This document shows positions 53,232 through 60,917 of a stretch of DNA of 64,000 bases, piece by piece. The translations under genes were made by a program, and so were the position numbers. The notes under the pieces are model-generated. The model saw nothing but the letters and a program-made list of their open reading frames with translations. It had not been told where the DNA came from and did not search any database. Position 1 is the first letter of the stretch. Every line of letters starts with the position of its first letter. The stretch is from Shewanella sp. 1CM18E (GTDB lineage: Bacteria > Pseudomonadota > Gammaproteobacteria > Enterobacterales > Shewanellaceae), in NCBI RefSeq assembly GCF_023161665.1, contig NZ_JALNTW010000002.1, positions 1 to 64,000 of the forward strand, in the 5' to 3' direction.

Positions 53232-53966
53232 CTACACTTGGCGGCGTGAATGGTTGAGGAACAGCTGGCCGTCGCCCCATACCGCTTTGTCGACAAAATC
53301 AAGCTCATTAGATAGTGCAAAGCGCTCAATTTTCTCTAGTGCGATGAGAGTTCGGCGCACCTCGCCACCACTGCGTTGGCGAATGTAGTCGAGTAGGTCT
53401 TCTCCGACTTCTACGTCTATTTCGAGTAGCTCTGTGGCAAACATTGAAACGTCTTCGTTATCTGCAGGCATAAACTCGACCCACTCTGAAATACGGTTGA
53501 ATAACTGCTTGCGGTGACTGATGCGACGGGCGATCTCTTCCATGCCGATAAGTACGACAGGCAGCTCTGTGGCGTCGTAGATATCACGAATGGTTTCCAT
53601 AGTTTTTGACTGGCCTACGATGTGGTCTGCTTCGTCAACAAACAGCGCTATTTGCTGCTCGTTCATGGTGTTGATGATGAAATCAACTGACTTACGCAGA
53701 GGAAAAATAGGCTCGCTGCCTAGCTCTTTCATTACGCGGGCTAAAAAGCTGCTTGGGGTGTCGGTAGCACAGCAGCGCACGAATGCAGGCAAGCTGCCCA
53801 TGCTAGTAAGTTGGTTAACCATGTAGGTGACGGTGGTGGTTTTACCAAAACCACTGGCACCATGGATTAGCCCTATCCCTGGAGTGATATCGCTACGGCT
53901 TTGCAGATTGGCAAACATGTCTTGTGTGCGTAGGACGTTTTTTACTTCAACGATTTTATGTTTCAT
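53232..53966 (-). CDS. Transposition ATPase (Mu B-like)
   Basis: 244 residues from ATG at 53966, with AAAGGA upstream. AAA+ core: Walker A GASGFGKT (36-43), Walker B ALFVDEADHI near 104, sensor GMEEIARRIS. Shorter than Mu B (312); the N-terminal HTH of Mu B is missing. It captures target DNA and stimulates the transposase. Confidence 0.92.
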   Translation of the reverse strand: MKHKIVEVKNVLRTQDMFANLQSRSDITPGIGLIHGASGFGKTTTVTYMVNQLTSMGSLPAFVRCCATDTPSSFLARVMKELGSEPIFPLRKSVDFIINTMNEQQIALFVDEADHIVGQSKTMETIRDIYDATELPVVLIGMEEIARRISHRKQLFNRISEWVEFMPADNEDVSMFATELLEIDVEVGEDLLDYIRQRSGGEVRRTLIALEKIERFALSNELDFVDKAVWGDGQLFLNHSRRQV

Positions 53967-54040
53967 AATGGCATTCCTTTGGTTTGCGTTGGTTTTACTG
54001 TTTGTAAGGCTCAATGACCTCGGGTTTGAAGGCTGAGCAG

Positions 54041-56278
54041 CTATTTCACTTGGCGGTGGGGCTGCTCAGCTTTTTTCACTTTTTGTTGATTTAGAATTTT
54101 GTCTAGACGATTACGTTGTAATAAGTTGTTTAGGCGATACTTCTTCAGCCAGTCTTGTTCTGCTTGGTTTAGTTTTCGGGTGAGTGATTCTTGTGTAAGC
54201 ATCACGGCTTTTTCGTGATCGCTACGGACGATGCGTGACTCTTGCTCGGCCATGTTTGCTTTACGTTTGGCGATGGCCTCTCGTTGGCGCTCTATGGCGG
54301 CGAGTTCGGTTTCATTGAGTTGATGTTGCTTATTGCTGGTCGCACTGCTTAAGCCTGCAATTGCATTGTTGTCGTGACCTGTTGTGCGCTCGATATAGCT
54401 GAGGCTGGCACGCTGTAGTTTCTTTTGTGCCAATTCGTCGGCGTAGAGTGAGTCGATACCAAACTCTTGCTGCAGGCGTTTAGCTGACTTACGAAATGCA
54501 GCCAACTCTTTTTGGGTTTGCTTGCGGCGCTCACGAAATTCACTTGGGGCGATACCGCGATTAACGAGATCCATATTGACGGCATCAACATAGGTATCCC
54601 ATTGGTCAATGGGATAAAGCGTGGCACGACCGATATCGCAAGGATCAACAAATACTCGTACCGTTTGACGTTGCCATGCGGCTTCCATCAATTCTGGCGC
54701 TGTATATTGCACGCCGTCTGCTTTAACACTGCCACGTACGACTTTTGCGGTGCCGATGAAGTTGAGTAGAGTGTCGAGAATGTGGGCGTTACCAATTGCT
54801 CGCTTTTGGTACCCTGCTCCTGCATACAACTCAAATGGCGTTTTATCGGTTTTATCGTGGGGTACGTGGTTGTAATCAAACTCTAAGTAATCGTTTAGCG
54901 CTTGCTGCAGTTGTTCTGGCGTTAACGCTAGCCTTAATCGCTCAGCTTCCGCTTGTTTTTTACCTTCACCAATACGCTTGGCAAAGTTGTACATGGCTTC
55001 GATTTGTTGACGGTCGCTAACGCTATGACCGATATAGCCTGGCATTTTTTCCATTAGCACACGGCTCATGGTGCCAAAGAAACGCTCGATAAACGGCTTT
55101 TCCCAACCACTAAACGCATTGGCTTTGGAGAGCTTTAAGTCGAGTAGATTGAAGATGGTTGTAGTGCGTTGTGATACATAGTCACTACCATTATCGGTAC
55201 GCATGATTGCGCCCTCTTCTGGTAAGCCCCACTCTAGTAGTGTTTTACGCAGCAATAGGCAGATAGCTTCGCTATTTGAGGTTGGTGCAACAATTAATTG
55301 CACGCGGCGGGTATAGGCATCAATCACCGCTACTATGCTGTGGCGTTTTAGCTTGCCATTAACGTTGAGCTCAACATCTGTGGGGGTTGAGTCAAATTCC
55401 CATACTTGATTAGGCCCATCAATATGCGGGTACATACGCGCAAACAGCGGACGGTATTTGTCGGTATATAAAGTGGGATTGGTGGTAAAGGCATGCTCTA
55501 GTTCATGCTTGTCGGCATATTGATTTAACCAGCGTTTAAACGAGCTAATTGAGGGTAATTGCCAGCCATATTCATCAGATCTGACCATTGCCATATCACG
55601 CACTTTAGCGGCTTGCTTTAGTAAGTGTGGCTTTTTGGTAACCAGCGCCATTAGAAACTCATCTAGGCGTGGTTGGTCATCGATTTTAGACTTAACATTA
55701 CCTTTGTATTGATCAACAAGGCCGATGACTCCGTCTTGACTATAAGCTTTTGACCAGCGGTAAAGTGTTCTTTCGGCGACTTGCTTAACGTGAGTGCGTA
55801 CGGCTTTATCAGCTAGCAACTGTTCAGAGTTGAAACCAATTACAAAAGCGTTGATACCATCACTTTTATTACCAGCATCTATATATGGTGCAATGAATTG
55901 CTCGTAGGCAGTGACAACCTTCTCACGGGCTTTTGCTTTTTCTTGCTTGGCTTCATTTAGGCACATGAACGCTGTTAAGCCTTGGCTTTTGTTGCTGATG
56001 CGTTGTTGGCGAGATTGTGATTTCTTAGTCGCATCTTGCTTTAGTGCTGATTTTGCAGCTACGACACAGGCCTCTGTACTTTGCTCAACGGCTTTAGCGC
56101 GCAAATATGCTTTTGTATCTAAAGGCAAAGAATCAAAGTGATATTCAAAGCCCTTACCTTTTGCTTTTGGACGGCTTGTCCATCCATGTTTATGGGCGTT
56201 AAGGCGAATATTCCTATCCGATTTAGGCAAGCCAGGTAACCCTGTAAGGTCCTTTGCCGTATACCATTGCTTAATCAT
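54041..56278 (-). CDS. Transposase (Mu A-like, DDE)
   Basis: 745 residues from ATG at 56278; a TTG four codons earlier is less likely. An N-terminal Mu-type winged HTH (WYTAKDLTGLPGLPKSDRNIRLNAHKHGW) binds the internal sites, followed by an end-binding domain. The catalytic core has Asp296 (VWEFDST), Asp362 (MRTDNGSD) and Glu398 (KPFIERFFG). A C-terminal coiled coil (about 600-740) should contact B and ClpX. Starts inside the end of the Ner-like gene (8-base overlap). Confidence 0.95.
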   Translation of the reverse strand: MIKQWYTAKDLTGLPGLPKSDRNIRLNAHKHGWTSRPKAKGKGFEYHFDSLPLDTKAYLRAKAVEQSTEACVVAAKSALKQDATKKSQSRQQRISNKSQGLTAFMCLNEAKQEKAKAREKVVTAYEQFIAPYIDAGNKSDGINAFVIGFNSEQLLADKAVRTHVKQVAERTLYRWSKAYSQDGVIGLVDQYKGNVKSKIDDQPRLDEFLMALVTKKPHLLKQAAKVRDMAMVRSDEYGWQLPSISSFKRWLNQYADKHELEHAFTTNPTLYTDKYRPLFARMYPHIDGPNQVWEFDSTPTDVELNVNGKLKRHSIVAVIDAYTRRVQLIVAPTSNSEAICLLLRKTLLEWGLPEEGAIMRTDNGSDYVSQRTTTIFNLLDLKLSKANAFSGWEKPFIERFFGTMSRVLMEKMPGYIGHSVSDRQQIEAMYNFAKRIGEGKKQAEAERLRLALTPEQLQQALNDYLEFDYNHVPHDKTDKTPFELYAGAGYQKRAIGNAHILDTLLNFIGTAKVVRGSVKADGVQYTAPELMEAAWQRQTVRVFVDPCDIGRATLYPIDQWDTYVDAVNMDLVNRGIAPSEFRERRKQTQKELAAFRKSAKRLQQEFGIDSLYADELAQKKLQRASLSYIERTTGHDNNAIAGLSSATSNKQHQLNETELAAIERQREAIAKRKANMAEQESRIVRSDHEKAVMLTQESLTRKLNQAEQDWLKKYRLNNLLQRNRLDKILNQQKVKKAEQPHRQVK

Positions 56279-56498
56279 CACTGACTCCAACTAAATCAAA
56301 ATCAATAGCTAGAGACAGGTGGAACATAATCGCTTTGGCTAATTCTGTTCTTGGTTTACGTCCTGTCGCTGGTGCAAAAAGCTTTACGCACTTTTGTACG
56401 GTTCTAGGGTTATAGCCATTAGATAATGCCCAAGACCTGCAACTCATACCCTTTGCTAACAAAGCTGCGTGTATATGGTTTGCCTTTTCTATCCGCAT
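56271..56498 (-). CDS. Ner-like DNA-binding protein
   Basis: 75 residues from ATG at 56498, behind GAAGAG. The longer frame crosses the operators. HTH: HIHAALLAKGMSCRSWALSNGYNPRTVQKCV, as in Mu Ner. Ner turns down both the early and the repressor promoter. First gene of the early operon. Confidence 0.8.
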   Translation of the reverse strand: MRIEKANHIHAALLAKGMSCRSWALSNGYNPRTVQKCVKLFAPATGRKPRTELAKAIMFHLSLAIDFDLVGVSDD

Positions 56499-56521
56499 AT
56501 ATTTATACTCTTCATATGACT

Positions 56522-56612
56522 GTTCGCACTGCGAACCCTTAAACACCATAAACGTACGTTCGCACCGCGAACGAATATACATATAGTTGATCCGTTTGTT
56601 CGCATCGTCAAT
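56522..56612. promoter_or_regulatory. Repressor operators (GTTCGC-N3-GCGAAC)
   Basis: Two perfect copies: 56522-56536 (spacer ACT) and 56558-56572 (spacer ACC), 36 bases apart. A third site, 56598-56612, keeps only the left half. They lie between the divergent repressor and Ner genes. On the minus strand TTGACG (56606-56611) overlaps the third site and could be the -35 of the early promoter. Confidence 0.82.
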
Positions 56613-56657
56613 ACTTTATGTTCGTTTTTTTCTTAAAAATTAACGAAGAATATATAA

Positions 56658-57377
56658 ATGTCTGAAAATAAAGGGGATACATTGGAAAAGGATCTAGCTG
56701 AAGAGATTGGGATCACTGATCCGTTTCTCGAAGAGCAAATAGGATCATTCGGTGAACGTTTAGAGCAGTTAATTGAGCGTAAAAAGGTAAGCAGACGCAT
56801 GCTTGCGACTATGGCGGGCACGACTGAAGCGTCGATTAGGAATTATATTAAAGGGCGCATGCCTCAAATCGACATTGCTTATAAGATAGCCAAAGTACTA
56901 GATGTCTCTATAGATGAGTTAATATCGGGCGAACCCGCAGAGTCTTCTATATCAAGCGAGTATGTATTTATTCCGGTATACAACATTAAGGTTAGTGCTG
57001 GACACGGTTTGGTTAACACTAAACCTGAAGATGTTGTTAGACGCTTGGCATTTAGAAAGAACTGGCTCAATTATCGAGGATTCAAAGATTCCGACCTTGT
57101 CATGGTAATGACTCAAGGCGACTCAATGGAGCCTACTCTTCATTCTGGTAACTCGCTGCTTATTGATACTAGCGATAAGAATCTAACTGATGGTTGTATC
57201 TTTGTTTTACGTTTCGGTGATGAGCTTTATGCCAAACGCCTACAAAAGCGTTTCGACGGTGACATTCGCCTTATCAGTGATAATAAAGAGTATGAAGATC
57301 AAATCGTCAAAGCTGATGAAATCGACACACTACAGATTATCGGCAAAGTGGTTTGGATAGGTAAAGACCTGTATTAA
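56658..57377 (+). CDS. LexA-like phage repressor (HTH + S24 peptidase)
   Basis: 239 residues. HTH about 33-88 (RRMLATMAGTTEASIRNYIKGRMPQIDIAYKIAKVL). S24 domain: cleavage pair Ala114-Gly115 (KVSAGHG), Ser156 (QGDSMEPT) and Lys193 (YAKRLQ). So it should cut itself when RecA is active and let DNA damage induce the phage. Mu's own repressor is of another type. Divergent from the early operon, with operators between. Confidence 0.92.
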   Translation: MSENKGDTLEKDLAEEIGITDPFLEEQIGSFGERLEQLIERKKVSRRMLATMAGTTEASIRNYIKGRMPQIDIAYKIAKVLDVSIDELISGEPAESSISSEYVFIPVYNIKVSAGHGLVNTKPEDVVRRLAFRKNWLNYRGFKDSDLVMVMTQGDSMEPTLHSGNSLLIDTSDKNLTDGCIFVLRFGDELYAKRLQKRFDGDIRLISDNKEYEDQIVKADEIDTLQIIGKVVWIGKDLY

Positions 57378-57388
57378 AGCTGGTTTAA

Positions 57389-57428
57389 AGGGCTATTAAT
57401 CGCGCGATGATAGCCCTCAACCTTTTTT
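57389..57428 (+). terminator. Terminator of the repressor gene
   Basis: 8-bp stem AGGGCTAT with its complement, loop containing a smaller ATCGC/GCGAT stem, followed by CCTTTTTT. Just after the repressor stop. Confidence 0.82.
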
Positions 57429-57618
57429 GCCAAATTAACTGAACTCAAAGCAGCAAACTGACTAACCCTGCCAAATCATCCGATTTGACCAAACCCTGCT
57501 TCAACTTCAATATCTGACTAGCCAAGCCCCAATACGAAAGGCTTTCCCAGCTGTTCCTACGAGATCTCACCTATTCTCGGTTCAATCCCCTACTTGCCAT
57601 ACCTAATGACTGGTTACA
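57428..57618. other. Prophage left genetic end (attL-type transposase sites)
   Basis: Inverted TGGCA sites at 57428-57432, 57469-57473 and 57595-57599, the last 19 bases from the tip TACA. Three sites over about 190 bases resembles the spread L1-L3 layout of Mu. No gene. Confidence 0.78.
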
Positions 57619-57623
57619 GATTT
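57619..57623. repeat. Target-site duplication, right copy (GATTT)
   Basis: Matches 20013-20017 exactly, directly next to the TACA tip. Confidence 0.85.
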
Positions 57624-57806
57624 AGAGTTAGAAGTGGCAACTAATTCAAGGGGAATAGATGAAAGAATGGCTATTCCCTTGTGAGGCTGTTCAACGCAGA
57701 AGTAGGCAGCCAAAAACGCTCCAGAAGGGCGAGTTTTAGCGATTCTGATGCTGTGACTCTTACAAACAAAGAGGGAGCTTGAACCTAGTTCAACTATGCC
57801 CTTCAC
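57619..57806 (-). pseudogene. 5' part of a small host ORF split by the prophage
   Basis: The frame begins at 57806 (MKGIVELGSSSLFVCKSHS...) and runs into the duplication, then into the prophage tip. Without the prophage it continues at 20017. The peptide is like those predicted from a repeated intergenic element in Shewanella genomes, as I recall, so it may not be a true gene. From 57807 to 58007 nothing else is seen. Confidence 0.5.
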
Positions 57807-58007
57807 TCGCAGCGAATGTCATTAAAGCACGACTATATGGATATAGAAGGTAGAGTAACGCAGGAGCAGTTACCAAGGAGCACTTAATGATCTTGCCTCA
57901 AAACCGTTAAACTCTCGCTGAGCGACCAAATCTTTATACTGATAGGTATAACCTAGGTTAATTAAGGTTAGGTCATCACACAGGTAATCAAACTGGTAGG
58001 CAGAGAC

Positions 58008-58880
58008 CTAAGATAGTACGTGCTTAACTTTAATACTGTTACGAAATGCACTCGGCGTGCAGCCTTTAATAGACAGGAACTGGCGATTAAAATTCGATGT
58101 ATTATTAAAGCCACATTGGTCACTGATCACTGCAATAGGATGATTAGAATTAATGAGTAATTTACAGGCTTTGCCAATGCGTAATTGATTTATAAAAGTC
58201 GTTAAAGTTCGCTCTGTACGCTTCTTAAAAAAACGGTGAAAATGATTGGTACTCATATGCGCGATTTCAGCGAGTTCTTCTGCATAAATAGATCGCTCAA
58301 AATTATTATAAATATATTCAATTACTCTATCTAACTTATCTATCCCCACATCGGTACGATGGCCAAATGTAAAAAAGCTACTGGATAATGTTGCAACTAA
58401 CGGATCAGCTTTCATTACATTTAATAAAGTTACTAACTGAACATAACGATTGAATGGATCTGCACTATCCATTGCCAAAAACAGCTCTTGCGCCCTTCTT
58501 GTACATTCTGCCCCAAACAATAGGCCCCTTGATGACAAGTCGAGCATAGACTTTAACTCTGTAAACTCCTTGTGTTCATCAATTAACCCCTCAATCCAAA
58601 GCTTAGGGATCTGCGCGACATAAACCGTTTGTATCGTTCCGTCACTATTCTCATCGGTATGCCATGTATGGGGCATGTTAGGCCCAACAAGCACTAAGTC
58701 TGCACCAGTATATTCTTCTATATTGTCACCAACATAGCGCAAACCAGAAGAATTTAATGTTAGGCAAATTTCATATTCTGGGTGGTAGTGCCAATTGAAA
58801 TCAATATTGGCTAATTCATACTTTACAAAGCGCCACGAACAATTCGCCGATGGGATCACTTTTTCACACATAGGTTTCAT
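58008..58880 (-). CDS. AraC family transcriptional regulator
   Basis: 290 residues. N-terminal cupin-like sensor (about 15-100) with WHYHPEYEICLTLNSSG and NMPHTWHTD. C-terminal pair of HTH units (about 190-285), including ELAEIAHMSTNHFHRFFKKRTERTLTTFINQLRIGKACKLL and ISDQCGFNNTSNFNRQF. Likely senses a sugar or glycoside and controls the receptor and flavoprotein genes beside it. A copy of GTTTACATTGTTT lies 54 bases upstream of the start. Confidence 0.88.
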   Translation of the reverse strand: MKPMCEKVIPSANCSWRFVKYELANIDFNWHYHPEYEICLTLNSSGLRYVGDNIEEYTGADLVLVGPNMPHTWHTDENSDGTIQTVYVAQIPKLWIEGLIDEHKEFTELKSMLDLSSRGLLFGAECTRRAQELFLAMDSADPFNRYVQLVTLLNVMKADPLVATLSSSFFTFGHRTDVGIDKLDRVIEYIYNNFERSIYAEELAEIAHMSTNHFHRFFKKRTERTLTTFINQLRIGKACKLLINSNHPIAVISDQCGFNNTSNFNRQFLSIKGCTPSAFRNSIKVKHVLS

Positions 58881-59265
58881 TTTTTATAAATCCATTTATT
58901 TAGCGCATCCTAGCGATTAGGAACCACAACACCGTTTACATTGTTTGTTTAAGTTAGCTGTTGACCATGAATGTTATTCATAAAGTCGAATTCTAACTAG
59001 GGATAACCGATTGAATACTAGACTTAAGTTGAATAATCTTTTTGATTATATCTAATGAGAAAGTGGTCAGTTTTACATTGCAAAAATGGCTTTATAGTTA
59101 ACAGCGCTAAATTCAAGCTAAGCCCAACCTAAGCTCAAGCCAAAATAAAATGTTAGAAAATAGATATTGCCAAAAACAAATACCGATAAAAATCAATAAA
59201 TCACCTTACAAACCTGCCGCCAGTCTTATATAAGAATTAATACCTGATTTGAACTGAACTATCGA
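58881..59265. other. Intergenic region upstream of the AraC gene
   Basis: No gene. Holds the motif copy at 58934-58946 and AT-rich sequence fit for the regulator promoter. No clear terminator for the flavoprotein gene could be seen. Confidence 0.5.
58934..58946 (+). promoter_or_regulatory. Shared 13-bp motif, copy 1
   Basis: GTTTACATTGTTT, found again inverted at 63712-63724 upstream of the TonB receptor gene. Candidate operator of the AraC regulator or of another sugar regulator. Confidence 0.45.
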
Positions 59266-60753
59266 TTACGCTGCCGCTTTTCGAAAATGTGTTAACGCTA
59301 TTTGTTTAAAGTAGCCTTGGGCTTTTGCAATAAATTGTGGGTCAAGCTGGTTGTGTGGCATACAAAGCTTATCATTGCGGTAATCCATGCCAGCAAGTAG
59401 TGCATACCAAGAGGGACTAAAATAGGCCAGCTCAGCATCAAAACGGTACAGTAATGCGTCAAAGTCTTTTCCTGAACGCCAACAAGACAAAATTGACGCG
59501 AGTCGGGGCTGAATATGCGCTTTACTGGTGACCTGCTGCCAATAAGGGCTGTCTCTGCGAGGACTCGTGACATAGTGAGCGTGAATATACTCTTTTACCC
59601 CGAGCACTAACTGCGTTAGTTGCCGATTAAAGGTTGCACGAGACTCGGCTTGTGTTTCAACAAAGTCTGTCGTGGTCAAAACTTTTACAAATGACTCAAT
59701 GCTCCATTGAGTAACCATTAATGCGGTTGCTTCTAAAGGTTCAACAAAACTATGAGATAACCCAATTGCCAAGACATTTTTTGTCCAAGGGCTAGAACGC
59801 ATGCCTACTTTCATTTTTAAATGCTTAAAATCTACTGTAGTTGGATCAATATTTAGCTCTGCTGCTAACTCCTGCTCTGCTTCTCGCTGCGTTAAATGCC
59901 TAGAGCTATATACATAGCCATTGCCCGTCCTCGACGTCAGTGGGATCTGCCACATCCAACCGGCAGATAAAGCTTTTGACATTGTGTAATGCTTTGTTTG
60001 TTGCGGCTCCATTTTAGTGCTTACGGCAACAGCTGCATCATTAATAAGTTCAGTAGAAAAAGACTCAAAATCGACACCAAGCGCTTTTTCAATCAATACG
60101 GCTCGAAAGCCACTAGCATCAAAGAAAAAGTCAGCACTTAGCGCTTCACCACTTTCGAGATTGAGCTTTGCGACATTTCCATCTTGGGCCAACTCGCTTG
60201 CAATTACCTCATCAACTAAATGAGCAACACCTTTATCTAGTGCGTACTGTTTGAGCACCTTCGCGAGTTTTGTTGCATCAAAATGATAGCCATACTCAAG
60301 TTCTACAGGTAGAGCTTTATGCGGCTTGGGAGCTAAATTCATCTGTGCAAGCTGACCTGTAAGAAAAAAGTCATCACCAGTTGTGTGTGGGCCAACTCCG
60401 CGACGCCTTGCATTAGCAAGGTGGAAAAATACTTCGGCAGGTTTAACGTCAAAGGAGGTATAAAACGGGTGAAAATAACGGCTTCCCGGCACGCTCCAGT
60501 CGTCAAAGTAGATACCCGTCTTAAAACTCGCATCACAGTGAGTCATCCAATCACTCTCTGTGAACCCTAGCGACGCCATAAAGTGCTTTAAATACGGTGT
60601 GGAGCCTTCACCAACACCAATGGTTGCAATCTGGCTCGATTCAATGAGGGTGATATCTAGTGAAGCGCTACTTTTGGCATTTGCTAACGCAGCAGCAGCC
60701 ATCCAACCTGATGTGCCGCCACCAACAATGACTATTTTCTTAATCGTTTCCAT
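59266..60753 (-). CDS. Tryptophan-halogenase-family flavoprotein
   Basis: 495 residues from ATG at 60753, with GGGAG upstream. FAD site VGGGTSGWMAAAALA at the start; the GWMWQIPL motif is the WxWxIP signature of flavin-dependent halogenases; GVGEGSTP is the loop before the active site, and a Lys lies in ASFKTGIYFDDW. In marine gammaproteobacteria such genes stand beside TonB receptors in carbohydrate loci. The real substrate there is unknown and halogenation is not proven. Confidence 0.85.
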   Translation of the reverse strand: METIKKIVIVGGGTSGWMAAAALANAKSSASLDITLIESSQIATIGVGEGSTPYLKHFMASLGFTESDWMTHCDASFKTGIYFDDWSVPGSRYFHPFYTSFDVKPAEVFFHLANARRRGVGPHTTGDDFFLTGQLAQMNLAPKPHKALPVELEYGYHFDATKLAKVLKQYALDKGVAHLVDEVIASELAQDGNVAKLNLESGEALSADFFFDASGFRAVLIEKALGVDFESFSTELINDAAVAVSTKMEPQQTKHYTMSKALSAGWMWQIPLTSRTGNGYVYSSRHLTQREAEQELAAELNIDPTTVDFKHLKMKVGMRSSPWTKNVLAIGLSHSFVEPLEATALMVTQWSIESFVKVLTTTDFVETQAESRATFNRQLTQLVLGVKEYIHAHYVTSPRRDSPYWQQVTSKAHIQPRLASILSCWRSGKDFDALLYRFDAELAYFSPSWYALLAGMDYRNDKLCMPHNQLDPQFIAKAQGYFKQIALTHFRKAAA

Positions 60754-60861
60754 TTTATCGACTCCCAAATATTGATAACTCACCAGCTGGATAACGAAGC
60801 AGCTTTAGATAAAAACTCGCGTGATATTAGGCGTTCCGAGGCATACTGTTAAAACTACAAA

Positions 60862-60886
60862 AGGAGAGCTAATCTCAGCCTCTCCT
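60862..60886 (-). terminator. Hairpin between the TonB receptor and flavoprotein genes
   Basis: AGGAGAG pairs with CTCTCCT around about 11 bases, followed on the minus strand by TTTTGTAG. A weak terminator inside an apparent operon, which would lower flavoprotein expression against the receptor. Confidence 0.65.
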
Positions 60887-60917
60887 CGTACAACAAATAC
60901 CGATTAATTTGCAGTTA

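Larger units (their letters stand above)
20018..57618 (-). mobile_element. Mu-type transposable prophage, 37.6 kb, reverse orientation
   Basis: The element starts TGTA and ends TACA. At both ends TGGCA begins 19 bases inside (20037-20041 and, inverted, 57595-57599), as expected for transposase sites. GATTT flanks it. The order repressor, Ner-like, A, B, early genes, GemA, Mor, lysis, terminase, portal, F, G, I/Z, T, tail follows Mu, read from right to left here. The length is close to Mu's 36.7 kb. No reading frame that should be intact is visibly broken, so the phage may be functional. Tail genes are not Mu's contractile set but a non-contractile set as in the B3/D3112 group. Confidence 0.93.

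Noticed and set aside
57541..57600. GGTTCAATCCC, like a tRNA T-arm
   Set aside because: No acceptor stem, D-arm or anticodon arm fits around it; it lies in the prophage end.
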